A stretch of 64,000 nucleotides of DNA, taken from positions 1 to 64,000 of the forward strand of contig NZ_POVL01000011.1 in assembly GCF_002939185.1 (NCBI RefSeq), read 5' to 3'. Source of the DNA: Enterobacter sichuanensis (GTDB lineage Bacteria > Pseudomonadota > Gammaproteobacteria > Enterobacterales > Enterobacteriaceae). The notes under the pieces were generated by a model. The model was not told the origin of the DNA. It ran no database searches and saw only the letters and a list, made by a program, of their open reading frames with translations. Below, one piece after another: positions 18,336 through 29,708 of the stretch; positions within the stretch are counted from its first letter, which is position 1, and each line of letters begins with the position of its first letter. The position numbers and the translations under genes were made by a program.

Positions 18336-18704
18336 ATGGATATTGTATTTATAGAGCAACTTTCGGTAATCACCACAATTGGTGTTTACGACTGGGAACA
18401 GACCATCGAGCAGAAGCTGGTGTTCGATATCGAAATGGGCTGGGATAACCGCAAGTCGGCAAAAAGTGATGACGTGAATGACTGTCTGAGCTATGCCGAC
18501 ATCAGTGAAACGGTCATCGCCCACGTTGAAGGGCAACGTTTTGCGCTGGTCGAGCGGGTGGCGGAAGAGGTGGCGGAACTGCTGCTGAGCAAATTCAACT
18601 CACCGTGGGTGCGTATCAAACTGAGCAAGCCGGGCGCGGTGGCGCGTGCCGCCAATGTGGGTGTCATCATCGAGCGTGGCACAAATCTGAAAGGGAAGAT
18701 TTAA
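18336..18704 (+). CDS. folB: Bifunctional dihydroneopterin aldolase/7,8-dihydroneopterin epimerase
   Basis: 122 aa, near identical in pattern to E. coli Fol[23 protein letters not shown], the catalytic Glu-Tyr region [10 protein letters not shown], and [22 protein letters not shown]. It acts in folate synthesis, cleaving dihydroneopterin to hydroxymethyl-dihydropterin. The ATG at 18336 is preferred over the GTG immediately before it. Divergent from plsY, 107 bp before uppP. Confidence 0.97.
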   Translation: MDIVFIEQLSVITTIGVYDWEQTIEQKLVFDIEMGWDNRKSAKSDDVNDCLSYADISETVIAHVEGQRFALVERVAEEVAELLLSKFNSPWVRIKLSKPGAVARAANVGVIIERGTNLKGKI

Positions 18705-18811
18705 CGTCATAATAGCTAAACCATTTTAGGTTATACCGGTCTCAGGACTGTATCTTTAATCGGTTGTCCGTATGGGGCACCGTTTTTTTATATCTTTTTA
18801 GGGGTTTATAG

Positions 18812-19633
18812 ATGAGCGATATGCACTCGCTGCTGGTGGCGGCAATACTGGGTGTGGTCGAAGGATTGACGGAGTTTTTACCGGTTTCCAGTACCGGCCA
18901 TATGATTATCGTTGGCCATCTGCTGGGCTTTGAAGGCGATACCGCAAAAACCTTCGAAGTGGTCATTCAACTGGGTTCTATTCTGGCCGTGGTGGTTATG
19001 TTCTGGCGTCGCCTGTTTGGCCTGATCGGGATCCACTTTGGTCGTCTCCCTCAGCGCGAAGGTGAAGGTACCGGCCGTCTGACGCTTATCCATATTCTGC
19101 TCGGCATGCTCCCGGCGGTAGTGCTGGGGCTGGTATTCCACGACACCATTAAATCACTGTTCAACCCGATTAACGTGATGTACGCGCTGGTGGTAGGGGG
19201 CTTCCTGCTGATCGCCGCGGAAGTGCTGAAGCCAAAAACGCCGCGCGCGGAAGGTCTGGATGATATGACGTATCGTCAGGCGTTTATCATTGGCTGCTTC
19301 CAGTGTCTGGCGCTGTGGCCGGGCTTCTCGCGTTCTGGTGCCACCATTTCCGGCGGGATGCTGATGGGCGTGAGCCGTTACGCCGCGTCAGAGTTTTCGT
19401 TCCTGCTGGCCGTGCCGATGATGATGGGCGCCACCGCGCTTGACCTCTATAAAAGCATTGGTTTCCTGACCACCGGCGACATTCCGATGTTCGCCGTTGG
19501 CTTCATCACCGCGTTTATCGTGGCGCTGATTGCCATCAAAACCTTCCTGCAGCTGATTAAGCGTATCTCGTTTATTCCGTTCGCGATCTATCGCTTTATC
19601 GTCGCGGCTGCGGTGTACGTGGTCTTCTTCTGA
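18812..19633 (+). CDS. uppP: Undecaprenyl-diphosphate phosphatase
   Basis: 273 aa, membrane protein (also called BacA). It recycles the lipid carrier for peptidoglycan and is linked to bacitracin tolerance. Both family motifs are present: [14 protein letters not shown] near residues 17-30 and [13 protein letters not shown] near residues 170-182. TTTTAGGGG precedes the ATG. Convergent with cca across a hairpin. Confidence 0.97.
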   Translation: MSDMHSLLVAAILGVVEGLTEFLPVSSTGHMIIVGHLLGFEGDTAKTFEVVIQLGSILAVVVMFWRRLFGLIGIHFGRLPQREGEGTGRLTLIHILLGMLPAVVLGLVFHDTIKSLFNPINVMYALVVGGFLLIAAEVLKPKTPRAEGLDDMTYRQAFIIGCFQCLALWPGFSRSGATISGGMLMGVSRYAASEFSFLLAVPMMMGATALDLYKSIGFLTTGDIPMFAVGFITAFIVALIAIKTFLQLIKRISFIPFAIYRFIVAAAVYVVFF

Positions 19634-19639
19634 CCGACT

Positions 19640-19663
19640 GCCCTCAGTCTTTTGGCTGAGGGC
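19640..19663. terminator. Hairpin between uppP and cca
   Basis: GCCCTCAG (19640-19647) pairs with CTGAGGGC (19656-19663) across an 8-base loop, with a T-rich stretch after it on the plus strand. It overlaps the end of cca. Confidence 0.75.
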
Positions 19664-20885
19664 AATGCTTTTCCTTCCAGTCTGATACCGCCTGAATTCG
19701 CCGTTTTGTCAGCTCTTCCCGAATCTCCGGTCCTTTGAATCCCGCCTCGACAACGTCTTTCGTCGGCACGGCTTTTGCCACGTTCCACGCCGCCCGCAGC
19801 AAGCGCCCTTGCGGATAGTCACAGGCTTCAAACCCGGTGCGCCCGCGCACGTCAGCCTCGCTGGTGAGCGCGATCTGTTCCACGCGCTGGGGTTTGCGCC
19901 AGGCGTCGATGTTATCGAACAGCTTGACGATGGTGGCCGGTTTCAGGATCGGGAAGGTGTGAATCAGGTCGTGAAACTCGGCCACCAGTTTCGCCAGATC
20001 GCGGATCTCGTTCGGGACGCGCAGACGCTGGCACAGCCCTTCGACCAGCTTCACCCCCGCCGGGCCATGACCGTGATGGCGAGGCCAGAATTCTTTTGGC
20101 GTTAAGCCTTTGCCCAGATCGTGGCACAGGGTGGAAAAGCGCACGTCCACGTCCGGGCTCAGCATGGCCGCCATGCTGAGCGTCATCAGCGTATGCACGC
20201 CGGTATCAATTTCCGGGTGCCATTTCGCTGGCGCGGGGACGCCAAACAGCGCATCTATTTCCGGGAACAGCACCTTCAGCGCGCCACAATCGCGCAGAAC
20301 CTGGAAAAAGACCTGCGGGTTGCGGGTGGTGAGGGCATTTTCCGTCTCTTTCCAGACGCGCTCTGGCGTCAGGTGTGCAAGCTCGCCGGCTTCGGTCATG
20401 GCGGTCATCAGCGCCATTGTCTCATCGGCAATCCGGAAGCTGAGATGAGCGTACCGTGCGGCAAAGCGCGCCACGCGCAGCACGCGCAGCGGATCTTCAG
20501 AAAACGCCGGGGAGACGTGACGTAAAAGACGGTTTCGCAGATCGTCCTGGCCGCCATAGGCGTCAACGATCTGGCCGTTCTCGTCCTGCGCCAGCGCGTT
20601 GATGGTGAGATCGCGACGCAGAAGGTCTTGCTCCAGCGTCACGTCCGGCGCGGCATAGCAGGTGAAGCCGGTATAGCCCGAGCCCGATTTCCGCTCGGTA
20701 CGCGCCAGGGCGTACTCTTCGCGGCTTTGCGGGTGCAGAAACACGGGAAAATCGCGGCCTACCTGCTGGTAGCCCGCGTCGAGCATCTCTTCCGGGGTGG
20801 CGCCTACCACCACCCAGTCTTTATCTTTGACCGGCAGACCTAACAACGCATCACGTACCGCACCACCGACCAGATAACTCTTCAC
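19644..20885 (-). CDS. cca: CCA tRNA nucleotidyltransferase with HD domain
   Basis: 413 aa. It adds or repairs the 3' CCA end of tRNAs. The N terminus has [12 protein letters not shown] and the metal-binding Asp pair [10 protein letters not shown] (D21, D23). The nucleotide-template region [13 protein letters not shown] and [13 protein letters not shown] follow. The C-terminal HD domain (CHDLGKG near residue 255) has phosphatase and phosphodiesterase activity in E. coli. GTG start with GGAG eight bases upstream. Next to ygiM, 60 bp away. Confidence 0.97.
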   Translation of the reverse strand: MKSYLVGGAVRDALLGLPVKDKDWVVVGATPEEMLDAGYQQVGRDFPVFLHPQSREEYALARTERKSGSGYTGFTCYAAPDVTLEQDLLRRDLTINALAQDENGQIVDAYGGQDDLRNRLLRHVSPAFSEDPLRVLRVARFAARYAHLSFRIADETMALMTAMTEAGELAHLTPERVWKETENALTTRNPQVFFQVLRDCGALKVLFPEIDALFGVPAPAKWHPEIDTGVHTLMTLSMAAMLSPDVDVRFSTLCHDLGKGLTPKEFWPRHHGHGPAGVKLVEGLCQRLRVPNEIRDLAKLVAEFHDLIHTFPILKPATIVKLFDNIDAWRKPQRVEQIALTSEADVRGRTGFEACDYPQGRLLRAAWNVAKAVPTKDVVEAGFKGPEIREELTKRRIQAVSDWKEKHCPQPKD

Positions 20886-20945
20886 GCCTTACACTCCTGT
20901 TTTCTCTTTTCCAGGATAATACGTAAGTCTGGCAGAGAAGACGAA

Positions 20946-21566
20946 TTAGTTCATCCAGCGGTCTTTACGCTTACGGCTTGGGATCAGATGCGGCAGAACC
21001 AGACCCAGCACCAGACCTACGCCCAGCACGCCGCCGCCATACATAAACCACTGCATGATGATGGTGCGCTGTTTGTCATCGAGCTGCAGATTGGCGGCAT
21101 TCACTTTCTTCTGCGCGACAATCAGCTCGTTTTTCAGTTTCTGGTTCTCTTCTTTCAGACCGTTAATCACCCCGTCGCTCTGCGCCACTTTCTGCTGCAT
21201 TTCAGCGGTGCGCTGGTTCCAGGTGCCGTCGATGTTGTTCAGCTTGTCGGTCAGGGTTTTTACCTGGTTTTCCAGGTCCGGCACGCGGGTGCGCAGGCTT
21301 GGCACGGTGCTCAGCTCTTTCAGCGGGATCCAGGACGTACGGCCGGAACTGTCGCGAACCTGACCGTAATTGGTCTCCGCGTTGGTTTGTAACAGCGTCA
21401 CTTCCTCGCCGGCATTTACCGTGCCCACGAGGCGATAATTATCTCCGGGGCCACTGCGTACCCAGGTGTTCAGTTCGTCAGAAACGTAACGCTTCTCTTC
21501 AGCGTGCACGGCGGTTGCGGCGCTAAAAGCGAGTAAAGTAAGTCCAATCAGGCGTAATTTAAGCAT
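20946..21566 (-). CDS. ygiM: TIGR04211-type SH3 domain membrane protein YgiM
   Basis: 206 aa. A signal peptide (MLKLRLIGLTLLAFSAATAVHA) leads to a bacterial SH3 domain (about 25-90, with WVRSGPGDNYRLVGTV), a coiled coil (about 95-168) and a C-terminal membrane segment (about 172-194) ending in a basic RKRKDRW tail. It would be anchored in the inner membrane with the SH3 domain in the periplasm, probably binding cell-wall material. Function unproven in E. coli. Two adjacent ATGs exist; the inner one gives the E. coli-like N terminus. Confidence 0.92.
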   Translation of the reverse strand: MLKLRLIGLTLLAFSAATAVHAEEKRYVSDELNTWVRSGPGDNYRLVGTVNAGEEVTLLQTNAETNYGQVRDSSGRTSWIPLKELSTVPSLRTRVPDLENQVKTLTDKLNNIDGTWNQRTAEMQQKVAQSDGVINGLKEENQKLKNELIVAQKKVNAANLQLDDKQRTIIMQWFMYGGGVLGVGLVLGLVLPHLIPSRKRKDRWMN

Positions 21567-21795
21567 CATTAGTCGTTATTTTCATAAAAAGTGGAACGAT
21601 AGTAGTGGCAACAGTGTCTCTACGCAAAGCATTCGTCAGCAATCAGAATCATCTGTGTCACGACTCTACACATTTACGCCCGTCAAATTGCTCATTGCAT
21701 GGCAATTTGGCGCAAAATACTATGTACTGACAAATAAATGGCGAGGAAGTTCGCCCTCATTGACGCGTCTGTGACGCCCGCAAAAGTACAAGGCT

Positions 21796-23097
21796 ATGGC
21801 TCAGGAAATCGAATTAAAATTTATCGTCGAAAAAGACAGCGTTGACGCACTCCGCCAGCATCTGCATACGCTTTCCGGCGAACACCATGCACCGGTACAA
21901 CTGCTTAATATCTATTACGAAACGCCAGACAACTGGCTGCGCCGCCACGATATGGGGCTGCGCATCCGCGGCGCAAGCGGACGCTACGAGATGACGATGA
22001 AAATTGCCGGCCGCGTGGTCGGCGGGTTACATCAGCGTCCGGAATATAATATCGACATCAATAAGCCAGAACTTGAGCTGGAACGTTTCCCGGCCGAAGT
22101 CTGGCCGGAAGGTGCGTTGACTTCCACCCTCGCGGAACAGGTGCAGCCGCTGTTCAGCACCGATTTCTGGCGCGAAAAATGGCTGGTGGCAGAAGGCAAA
22201 AGCCGCATTGAAATCGCCCTGGATTTGGGTGACGTGAAGGCGGGTGAGTTCCAGGAGCCGATTTGCGAACTGGAGCTTGAGCTGCTGGAAGGGGATGCGA
22301 ACGATGTGCTGAAGCTGGCGCGCAAGCTGGTGAACCAGTCCGGATTGCGCCAGGGGAGCCTGAGCAAAGCCGCGCGGGGCTACCATCTGGCCGCCGGGAA
22401 TGCGCCACGCGCGCTGAAAGAGACAACCATTTTGCACGTTGCGCCGAAAGCCAGCGTTGAGCAGGGACTGGAAGCCGCACTGGAACTGGCACTTTCTCAG
22501 TGGCAGTACCATGAAGAGCTGTGGGTGCGAAATGTGAAACATGCCAAATACCACGTGCTGGCGGCTATTGCCCTGGTGCGCCATACCCTGGCGCTCTTCG
22601 GCGGCATCGTTCCTCGAAAAGCGAGCGCTCACTTACGTGATCTGCTGACGCAAACCGAAACGCTGATGCTTTCCGACGTCTCGGCGCAAACGGCGATCTA
22701 CAGCCCGCAAACCGCAACGGCAAAACTCGCACTGACCGAGTTCCTGGTGACGCGCGGCTGGCGCGCTTTCCTGGATGCGAAAGCGCAGGCCAAAATCGCG
22801 GAAAACTTTAAGCGTTTTGCGGATATCCATCTCTCCCGTCATGCCGCCGAGCTGAAAAACACCTTTGCCTATCCGCTGGGCGATCGGTATGGCGATCAGC
22901 TTCCTCGTCTTTCGCGCAACATCGACAGCATGCTGCTCCTCTCCGGCGCTTACGACGGTCCAAAGGCGCAGGCGTGGCTGGAAAACTGGCAGGGGCTGAA
23001 GCATGCCATTGAAACCCGTCAGCATATTGAGATAGAGCATTTCCGTAACGAGGCCATTTCGCAGGAGCCGTTCTGGCTGCACAGCGGAAAACGTTAA
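21796..23097 (+). CDS. ygiF: Inorganic triphosphatase, CYTH and CHAD domains
   Basis: 433 aa. The N-terminal CYTH domain begins with the signature EIELK (residues 4-8) and binds metal-triphosphate in a tunnel; E. coli YgiF hydrolyses tripolyphosphate. The C-terminal helical CHAD domain (about 215-430) is rich in His and Arg and binds polyphosphate. Likely first gene of ygiF-glnE-hldE; glnE starts 21 bp later. Confidence 0.95.
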   Translation: MAQEIELKFIVEKDSVDALRQHLHTLSGEHHAPVQLLNIYYETPDNWLRRHDMGLRIRGASGRYEMTMKIAGRVVGGLHQRPEYNIDINKPELELERFPAEVWPEGALTSTLAEQVQPLFSTDFWREKWLVAEGKSRIEIALDLGDVKAGEFQEPICELELELLEGDANDVLKLARKLVNQSGLRQGSLSKAARGYHLAAGNAPRALKETTILHVAPKASVEQGLEAALELALSQWQYHEELWVRNVKHAKYHVLAAIALVRHTLALFGGIVPRKASAHLRDLLTQTETLMLSDVSAQTAIYSPQTATAKLALTEFLVTRGWRAFLDAKAQAKIAENFKRFADIHLSRHAAELKNTFAYPLGDRYGDQLPRLSRNIDSMLLLSGAYDGPKAQAWLENWQGLKHAIETRQHIEIEHFRNEAISQEPFWLHSGKR

Positions 23098-23118
23098 CTC
23101 TGGCAAGGAACCCCTAAA

Positions 23119-25974
23119 ATGCCGCTTTCTTCGCAGTTACAGCAGCAGTGGCAGACCGTTTGCGAACGTCTGCCTGAGTCATTACCGGCGTCATCGTTAA
23201 GCGAACAGGCGAAGAGCGTGCTCGCTTTCAGTGACTTTGTGCAGGAAAGTATCACCGCCAATCCGGACTGGCTGGCGGAACTTGAAACCGCACCGCCGCA
23301 GGCAGATGAGTGGCGGCACTATGCTGGCTGGCTGCAGACTGCACTCGAAGACATTGCGGATGAGGCCGCGTTGATGCGCGTCCTGCGCCAGTTCCGCCGT
23401 CGGGTGATGGTGCGCATTGCCTGGGCGCAGGCGCTGGAAATCGTGAGCGAAGAGAGCACGCTGCAGCAGTTAAGCGAGCTGGCGCAAACGCTGATTGTCG
23501 CCGCGCGAGACTGGCTCTACGCTGCCTGCTGTAAAGAGTGGGGCACGCCGTGCAGCGAGGAAGGGGTTCCTCAGCCACTGTTGATCCTGGGGATGGGCAA
23601 GCTGGGCGGCTGCGAACTGAACTTCTCCTCCGATATCGACCTGATTTTTGCCTGGCCGGAGAACGGCTCTACGCGCGGCGGGCGTCGCGAGCTGGACAAT
23701 GCCCAGTTCTTTACCCGTCTCGGTCAGCGTCTGATTAAGGCGCTGGATCAACCCACCCAGGACGGGTTTGTCTACCGTGTGGACATGCGCCTGCGTCCGT
23801 TTGGCGACAGCGGCCCGCTGGTGCTGAGCTTTGCGGCGCTGGAAGATTATTACCAGGAGCAAGGGCGCGACTGGGAGCGTTACGCGATGGTCAAAGCGCG
23901 GATCATGGGCGACAGCGACGATGCCTATGCCAATGAGCTGCGCGCCATGCTGCGCCCGTTTGTCTTCCGTCGTTATATCGATTTCAGCGTCATCCAGTCC
24001 CTGCGTAATATGAAAGGGATGATCGCCCGTGAGGTGCGCCGTCGCGGCCTGAAGGACAATATCAAGCTTGGCGCTGGCGGCATCCGCGAAATTGAATTTA
24101 TTGTTCAGGTCTTCCAGCTTATTCGCGGCGGACGCGAGCCGTCGCTACAGTCCCGCTCGCTGCTGCCGACGCTGTCAGCGATTGAGCAACTGCACCTTCT
24201 GCCGGACGGCGATGCGCACACCCTGCGCGAGGCCTACCTGTTCCTGCGTCGTCTGGAAAACCTGCTGCAAAGCATCAATGACGAACAGACCCAGACCCTG
24301 CCGGGCGATGACCTTAACCGGGCGCGTCTGGCGTGGGGAATGCGCGTGGACGACTGGTCAACGCTGACCGAACGGCTCGATGCTCATATGGCAGGCGTGC
24401 GCCGAATCTTTAACGAGCTGATCGGTGATGATGAAAGCGAATCGCAGGACGATGCGCTTTCCGAACACTGGCGCGAGCTGTGGCAGGACGCGCTCCAGGA
24501 AGATGACACCACGCCGGTGTTGACGCACTTAACCGACGACGCGCGCCATCGCGTGGTGGCGCTGATTGCCGATTTCCGTCTCGAACTGAACAAACGCGCC
24601 ATTGGGCCGCGCGGACGTCAGGTGCTGGATCACCTGATGCCGCACCTGCTGAGCGAGGTCTGTTCGCGGGCTGATGCGCCGGTGCCCCTGTCACGCATGA
24701 TGCCGCTGCTGAGTGGCATTATCACGCGCACCACCTATCTTGAACTGCTAAGCGAGTTCCCCGGCGCGCTGAAGCACCTGATTACGCTCTGCGCCGCGTC
24801 GCCGATGGTGGCTAACAAGCTGGCGCGTTACCCGCTGCTGCTGGATGAGCTACTCGATCCAAATACCCTCTATCAGCCGACGGCAACCGATGCATACCGG
24901 GACGAGCTGCGTCAGTATCTGCTCCGCGTGCCGGAAGAGGACGAGGAGCAACAGCTGGAGGCGCTGCGTCAGTTTAAGCAGGCGCAGATGCTGCGCGTGG
25001 CGGCGGCGGATATCGCCGGGACGCTGCCGGTGATGAAAGTGAGCGATCACTTAACCTGGCTTGCGGAAGCGATCATCGACGCGGTGGTGCAGCAGGCATG
25101 GGTGCAGATGGTGGCGCGCTACGGCCAGCCGAAACATCTGGCCGATCGTGAAGGTCGCGGCTTCGCGGTGGTAGGCTACGGCAAGCTCGGCGGCTGGGAA
25201 CTGGGCTATAGCTCCGATCTGGATTTGATCTTCCTGCACGACTGCCCGGTCGACGTGATGACCGACGGCGAGCGCGAGATTGACGGGCGTCAGTTCTACC
25301 TGCGTCTGGCGCAGCGCATCATGCATCTGTTCAGTACCCGCACCTCGTCGGGCATTTTGTATGAAGTGGATGCCCGCCTGCGCCCGTCCGGTGCGGCGGG
25401 GATGCTGGTCACCTCGACGGAATCCTTCGCCGATTATCAGAAGAATGAAGCCTGGACGTGGGAGCATCAGGCGCTGGTGCGCGCCCGCGTGGTGTATGGC
25501 GATCCGCAGCTCAAAACGCAGTTCGATGCTATCCGTAAGGAGGTCATGACCACCCCGCGTGAGGGCAGTACGCTGCAGACCGAAGTGCGTGAGATGCGTG
25601 AAAAAATGCGCGCGCATCTGGGCAATAAACACCGCGATCGCTTTGATATCAAAGCCGACGAGGGCGGTATTACCGATATCGAGTTTATTACCCAGTATCT
25701 GGTGCTGCTCCACGCGCACGACAAGCCGAAGCTGACGCGCTGGTCGGATAACGTGCGCATTCTGGAACTGCTGGCGCAAAACGACATCATGGACGAGCAG
25801 GAGGCGCTGGCCTTAACCCGCGCCTACACCACGCTGCGCGATGAACTTCATCATCTGGCGTTGCAGGAGCAGCCAGGGCATGTGGCGCTGGACTGTTTCA
25901 CCGCTGAACGCGCTCAGGTAACGGCCAGCTGGCAGAAGTGGCTGGTGGAACCGTGCGTAACAAAACAAGTGTGA
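23119..25974 (+). CDS. glnE: Bifunctional glutamine synthetase adenylyltransferase/deadenylase
   Basis: 951 aa. Two nucleotidyltransferase domains set the activity of glutamine synthetase in response to PII. The N-terminal deadenylase site reads [21 protein letters not shown] and the C-terminal adenylyltransferase site [22 protein letters not shown]; both G-x-S-x2-D-x-D-type Asp pairs are intact. Joined by helical bundles. It lies 40 bp before hldE, likely one transcript. Confidence 0.98.
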   Translation: MPLSSQLQQQWQTVCERLPESLPASSLSEQAKSVLAFSDFVQESITANPDWLAELETAPPQADEWRHYAGWLQTALEDIADEAALMRVLRQFRRRVMVRIAWAQALEIVSEESTLQQLSELAQTLIVAARDWLYAACCKEWGTPCSEEGVPQPLLILGMGKLGGCELNFSSDIDLIFAWPENGSTRGGRRELDNAQFFTRLGQRLIKALDQPTQDGFVYRVDMRLRPFGDSGPLVLSFAALEDYYQEQGRDWERYAMVKARIMGDSDDAYANELRAMLRPFVFRRYIDFSVIQSLRNMKGMIAREVRRRGLKDNIKLGAGGIREIEFIVQVFQLIRGGREPSLQSRSLLPTLSAIEQLHLLPDGDAHTLREAYLFLRRLENLLQSINDEQTQTLPGDDLNRARLAWGMRVDDWSTLTERLDAHMAGVRRIFNELIGDDESESQDDALSEHWRELWQDALQEDDTTPVLTHLTDDARHRVVALIADFRLELNKRAIGPRGRQVLDHLMPHLLSEVCSRADAPVPLSRMMPLLSGIITRTTYLELLSEFPGALKHLITLCAASPMVANKLARYPLLLDELLDPNTLYQPTATDAYRDELRQYLLRVPEEDEEQQLEALRQFKQAQMLRVAAADIAGTLPVMKVSDHLTWLAEAIIDAVVQQAWVQMVARYGQPKHLADREGRGFAVVGYGKLGGWELGYSSDLDLIFLHDCPVDVMTDGEREIDGRQFYLRLAQRIMHLFSTRTSSGILYEVDARLRPSGAAGMLVTSTESFADYQKNEAWTWEHQALVRARVVYGDPQLKTQFDAIRKEVMTTPREGSTLQTEVREMREKMRAHLGNKHRDRFDIKADEGGITDIEFITQYLVLLHAHDKPKLTRWSDNVRILELLAQNDIMDEQEALALTRAYTTLRDELHHLALQEQPGHVALDCFTAERAQVTASWQKWLVEPCVTKQV

Positions 25975-26014
25975 TATTATCGCGCGCAAATTGTGAATCT
26001 TTCTGGAGTCAGGA

Positions 26015-27445
26015 ATGAAAGTAACACTGCCAGAGTTTGAACGTGCTGGAGTAATGGTTGTTGGGGATGTGATGCTGGATCGCTACTGGTATGGGCCGAC
26101 CAGCCGCATCTCTCCGGAAGCACCGGTACCGGTGGTTAAGGTCGACACCATTGAAGAGCGTCCCGGCGGCGCGGCAAACGTGGCGATGAACATTGCTTCT
26201 CTGGGCGCGCATTCGCGTCTGGTGGGCCTGACCGGCATTGACGATGCGGCGCGTGCGCTGAGCAAGTCGCTGGCGGACGTGAACGTGAAGTGCGACTTCG
26301 TTTCTGTTCCGACACACCCGACCATTACCAAGCTGCGCGTATTGTCGCGTAACCAGCAGCTGATCCGTCTCGACTTTGAAGAAGGGTTCGAAGGGGTTGA
26401 TCCTGAGCCGCTGCACGAGCGCATCAACCAGGCGCTGGGCAATATCGGCGCACTGGTGCTGTCCGACTACGCCAAAGGCGCGCTGGCGAGCGTGCAGACG
26501 ATGATCCAGCTGGCGCGCAAAGCCAATGTGCCGGTGCTGATCGACCCGAAAGGGACCGATTTTGAGCGTTACCGTGGCGCAACGTTGCTGACGCCTAACC
26601 TCTCTGAGTTTGAAGCGGTGGCGGGCAAATGCAAGACCGAAGCCGAGATCGTCGAGCGCGGCATGAAAATCATTGCTGACTTCGAACTCTCTGCGCTGCT
26701 GGTCACCCGCTCCGAGCAGGGGATGACCCTGCTGCAACCGGGTAAAGCGCCGCTGCATATGCCGACTCAGGCGCAGGAAGTGTACGACGTGACCGGTGCC
26801 GGTGATACAGTGATTGGCGTGCTGGCGGCAACCCTGGCCGCGGGTAACTCTCTGGAAGAGGCGTGCTATTTTGCCAACGCGGCGGCAGGCGTAGTCGTCG
26901 GGAAACTCGGTACTTCTACCGTTTCGCCCATCGAGCTGGAAAACGCGGTACGCGGTCGTGCCGATACCGGTTTTGGCGTCATGAGCGAAGACGAGCTGAA
27001 AGTGGCCGTCGCCGCTGCGCGCAAGCGCGGTGAGAAAGTGGTGATGACCAACGGTGTGTTCGACATCCTGCACGCGGGCCATGTCTCTTATCTGGCGAAT
27101 GCGCGTAAGCTGGGCGATCGCCTGATTGTGGCGGTGAACAGCGATGCCTCGACGAAACGTCTGAAGGGCGAAACGCGCCCGGTGAACCCGCTGGAACAGC
27201 GCATGATCGTCCTCGGCGCGCTGGAAGCGGTGGACTGGGTGGTGTCATTTGAGGAAGACACACCGCAGCGCCTGATTGCCGGAATTCTGCCGGATCTGCT
27301 GGTGAAAGGTGGGGATTACAAACCGGAGCAAATCGCGGGCAGCGAAGAGGTCTGGGCCAACGGCGGCGAAGTGATGGTGCTGAACTTTGAAGACGGGTGT
27401 TCAACCACCAACATCATTAAGAAGATCCAGAAAGACAGTCAGTAG
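26015..27445 (+). CDS. hldE: Bifunctional heptose-7-phosphate kinase/heptose-1-phosphate adenylyltransferase
   Basis: 476 aa. It makes ADP-heptose for the LPS inner core. The ribokinase-like N-terminal domain has [23 protein letters not shown] and [10 protein letters not shown] with its catalytic Asp. The C-terminal cytidylyltransferase-like domain starts near residue 340 with [30 protein letters not shown] before the ATG. A copy of the C-rich hairpin repeat and then a terminator follow it. Confidence 0.97.
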   Translation: MKVTLPEFERAGVMVVGDVMLDRYWYGPTSRISPEAPVPVVKVDTIEERPGGAANVAMNIASLGAHSRLVGLTGIDDAARALSKSLADVNVKCDFVSVPTHPTITKLRVLSRNQQLIRLDFEEGFEGVDPEPLHERINQALGNIGALVLSDYAKGALASVQTMIQLARKANVPVLIDPKGTDFERYRGATLLTPNLSEFEAVAGKCKTEAEIVERGMKIIADFELSALLVTRSEQGMTLLQPGKAPLHMPTQAQEVYDVTGAGDTVIGVLAATLAAGNSLEEACYFANAAAGVVVGKLGTSTVSPIELENAVRGRADTGFGVMSEDELKVAVAAARKRGEKVVMTNGVFDILHAGHVSYLANARKLGDRLIVAVNSDASTKRLKGETRPVNPLEQRMIVLGALEAVDWVVSFEEDTPQRLIAGILPDLLVKGGDYKPEQIAGSEEVWANGGEVMVLNFEDGCSTTNIIKKIQKDSQ

Positions 27446-27453
27446 TCCGTGCG

Positions 27454-27495
27454 GGCTGATGCCCTCACCCCAACCCTCTCCCACCGGGAGAGGGC
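27454..27495 (+). repeat. C-rich hairpin repeat, copy 2
   Basis: GGCTGATGCCCTCACCCC is followed by ACCCTCTCCC, CACC and GGGAGAGGG. The last two arms form a 9-bp stem. Sense direction, 8 bases behind the hldE stop codon. Same family as 1957, 38862 and 62204. Confidence 0.75.
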
Positions 27496-27505
27496 GCAAA
27501 CCTAA

Positions 27506-27531
27506 AAAACGGCAACCGAGGTTGCCGTTTT
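27506..27531. terminator. Bidirectional terminator between hldE and ubiK
   Basis: AAAACGGCAACC and GGTTGCCGTTTT form a 12-bp stem with a 2-base loop, with A and T runs on both sides. Serves the convergent hldE and ubiK genes. Confidence 0.92.
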
Positions 27532-27540
27532 GCATTGATT

Positions 27541-27837
27541 TTAGGCCTGGTCATCCACCGGCGGAATCGCCGGGGCCGGCTTCACTTCTTCCGGCGTATT
27601 ACGGTTTTCCAGCTCGGTCAGACGCTGTTCCAGCAGCGCCAGCTTCTCGCGGGTGCGCAGCAGCACCTGCGTCTGCACGTCAAACTCTTCGCGGCTGACT
27701 AAATCAAGGCGAACCAACTGCGCCTGCAGCGTCTGGCGGATTTTCTTCTCAACGTCATCACCAAATTCACGAATGCCTTTTGGCATGGATTCATGAACCT
27801 GACGCGCGATCTGCTCAATTTTTTTCGGGTCAATCAT
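27541..27837 (-). CDS. ubiK: Ubiquinone biosynthesis accessory factor UbiK
   Basis: 98 aa, formerly YqiC. It helps the UbiJ lipid-binding protein in the soluble Ubi complex. [19 protein letters not shown] at the N terminus, an amphipathic helix, then a coiled coil (about 50-80, [19 protein letters not shown]) that makes it trimeric. ATG at 27837 is preferred over a frame extension of 12 codons because it aligns with relatives. Confidence 0.95.
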   Translation of the reverse strand: MIDPKKIEQIARQVHESMPKGIREFGDDVEKKIRQTLQAQLVRLDLVSREEFDVQTQVLLRTREKLALLEQRLTELENRNTPEEVKPAPAIPPVDDQA

Positions 27838-27962
27838 TGTCGTTTCCCTTGATGGAAAGGTGTTAGTGTCCATTGTAGCGCGTCATGCCCGGGGTAAACA
27901 AAATTGTTTGATGCTTATGCATTGCCCAGGTTAATCAATAGCGTTATAGTTATCTCGCTTAT

Positions 27963-28103
27963 TCTCAGGGCGGGGCGAAATTCCCCACCGGCGGTAAATC
28001 AGCGTAACGCTGAAAGCCCGCGAGCGCTTTGGGTGCATTCTCAAAGGTCAGCAGATCCGGTGTAATTCCGGGGCCGACGGTTAGAGTCCGGATGGGAGAG
28101 AGT
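27963..28103 (+). ncRNA. FMN riboswitch (RFN element)
   Basis: The conserved blocks occur in order: TCAGGGCGGGG, CCCCACCGGCGGTAA, AGCCCGCGAGCGC, GGTCAGCAGATCCGGTG, CCGGGGCCGACGG, TTAGAGTCCGGATGGGAGAGAG. It sits in the roughly 250-base leader of ribB, 114 bases before the ATG. FMN binding lowers ribB expression in E. coli by stopping transcription and hiding the ribosome site; the same is expected here. Confidence 0.97.
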
Positions 28104-28216
28104 AACGATCCAGTCGGGCATGGGCCCGCTCACGTTATCTTTTTGCCGCTTATAATACGGCGCTCCTAAGACTGCCCTGATTCTGGTAACCATAATGTTA
28201 ATGAGGTTTTTTTACC

Positions 28217-28870
28217 ATGAATCAGACGCTACTTTCCTCTTTTGGCACTTCAACTCAACGTGTTGAACATGCACTGGATGCGCTGCGCGAAGGTCGCGGT
28301 GTGATGGTGCTTGACGATGAAAACCGTGAAAACGAAGGCGACATGATTTTCGCCGCCGAAAACATGACCGTTGAACAGATGGCGCTGACCATCCGTCATG
28401 GCAGCGGCATCGTATGCCTGTGTATTACTGAAGACCGTCGTAAGCAGCTTGAGCTGCCAATGATGGTTGAGAACAACACCAGCGCCTTCGGAACCGGTTT
28501 TACCGTGACCATCGAAGCCGCGCATGGCGTGACTACCGGTGTATCGGCGGCTGACCGTCTGACCACCGTCCGTGCCGCCATTGCCGATGACGCAAAACCT
28601 TCCGATCTGCACCGTCCTGGCCACGTCTTCCCACTGCGTGCGCAGGCGGGTGGCGTGCTGACCCGCGGTGGTCACACCGAAGCGACCATCGATCTGGTGA
28701 CGCTGGCAGGCTTCAAACCCGCTGGCGTGCTGTGTGAACTGACCAACGACGACGGCACCATGGCGCGTGCGCCAGAGTGCATCACCTTCGCACGTCTGCA
28801 CAACATGCCGGTCGTGACGATTGAAGATCTGATCGAGTATCGGCAGGCGCACGAGCGCAAAGCCAGCTGA
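28217..28870 (+). CDS. ribB: 3,4-dihydroxy-2-butanone-4-phosphate synthase
   Basis: 217 aa. It converts ribulose 5-phosphate to dihydroxybutanone phosphate and formate for riboflavin synthesis. The metal-binding motif [11 protein letters not shown] is near residues 33-43, and [24 protein letters not shown] carries the second catalytic part. Single-domain form without RibA. Controlled by the FMN riboswitch directly upstream. Confidence 0.98.
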   Translation: MNQTLLSSFGTSTQRVEHALDALREGRGVMVLDDENRENEGDMIFAAENMTVEQMALTIRHGSGIVCLCITEDRRKQLELPMMVENNTSAFGTGFTVTIEAAHGVTTGVSAADRLTTVRAAIADDAKPSDLHRPGHVFPLRAQAGGVLTRGGHTEATIDLVTLAGFKPAGVLCELTNDDGTMARAPECITFARLHNMPVVTIEDLIEYRQAHERKAS

Positions 28871-28874
28871 TGAT

Positions 28875-28900
28875 AAAACGCCGGGACATCCCGGCGTTTT
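28875..28900. terminator. Terminator between ribB and zupT
   Basis: AAAACGCCGGGA pairs with TCCCGGCGTTTT around CA, then T7. A-run and T-run allow both directions. Confidence 0.92.
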
Positions 28901-28901
28901 T

Positions 28902-29675
28902 TTACCCAATTCCTGCCGTCTGCAGCAATACCAGGCTGAACCCCATCACCGACATTCCGCACAGCACGCCGTAACTGGGGTTGTTGTTCGGGTCAATCTC
29001 TTTCGCCAGCGGCATCAGTTCATCCACCGAAAGCGCGACCATAATCCCGGCCACCGCTGCCATGATGGCCGCCATCACAACAGGCGAGACCAGGCTGCCG
29101 AGGATCAGCCAGGCCAGCACGCCGCCAAGAATTTCTGCCATGCCGGATATCCCTGCCCAAAACACGGCCGTCCGCTTTGAACCCGTGGCGGCATAAACCG
29201 GCCCGGCAACGGCCAGTCCTTCAGGAATATTGTGTAAGGCGACCGCCAGCGCGATGCCGAAGCCCATCTCAAGATTACTGCTGGCCGTCACATAGGTGGC
29301 GACCCCTTCCGGGAAGTTATGCAGGCTGATGCCCAGCGTCAGCAGAATCGCCGTGCGCTTAATATTCCGCGGCATGGGGGTAATGTTTTTCTGCATTAAA
29401 TCCTGCGGATGCGCGTGCGGTAGCATACGGTCAAGAGCAAAGTACCCCAGCAGGCCAAAGACAAACATACCGTAACCCAGCAGCGGAGACATGCCCTCTG
29501 TGCCCAACGCGGCGGGGAGCATCTCCATCAGGGAGATAAGCAGCATGATCCCGGCAGCAAAGCCCAGTGAAAAGGCCAGTACGCGGTTAGACGGCTTCTG
29601 GCCAAGCACGCCGAGGAGTGCACCGATAAAGGTTGCGGCGCCCGCCAGGATGGTCAGGATCAAGGGGACTGACAT
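28902..29675 (-). CDS. zupT: ZIP-family zinc/metal transporter
   Basis: 257 aa, about eight membrane segments. It imports zinc and also iron, manganese and cobalt in E. coli. The metal-site helices read [10 protein letters not shown] and [14 protein letters not shown], both intact. An HAHP stretch lies in the cytoplasmic loop. A Fur-box-like sequence (29690-29708) lies upstream. Same place as in E. coli next to ribB. Confidence 0.96.
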   Translation of the reverse strand: MSVPLILTILAGAATFIGALLGVLGQKPSNRVLAFSLGFAAGIMLLISLMEMLPAALGTEGMSPLLGYGMFVFGLLGYFALDRMLPHAHPQDLMQKNITPMPRNIKRTAILLTLGISLHNFPEGVATYVTASSNLEMGFGIALAVALHNIPEGLAVAGPVYAATGSKRTAVFWAGISGMAEILGGVLAWLILGSLVSPVVMAAIMAAVAGIMVALSVDELMPLAKEIDPNNNPSYGVLCGMSVMGFSLVLLQTAGIG

Positions 29676-29689
29676 GCATTGCTCCTTAT

Positions 29690-29708
29690 GATAATGATTC
29701 TCATTAAT
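29690..29708 (-). promoter_or_regulatory. Fur-box-like site upstream of zupT
   Basis: GATAATGATTCTCATTAAT matches the 19-bp Fur consensus at about 15 positions. It begins 15 bases before the zupT start codon, where binding would block transcription or initiation. Function inferred. Confidence 0.55.

Noticed and set aside
26009-27082. A 357-codon open frame on the minus strand
   Set aside because: Antisense to hldE, no ribosome site, composition typical of a shadow frame rich in His, Arg and Gln.
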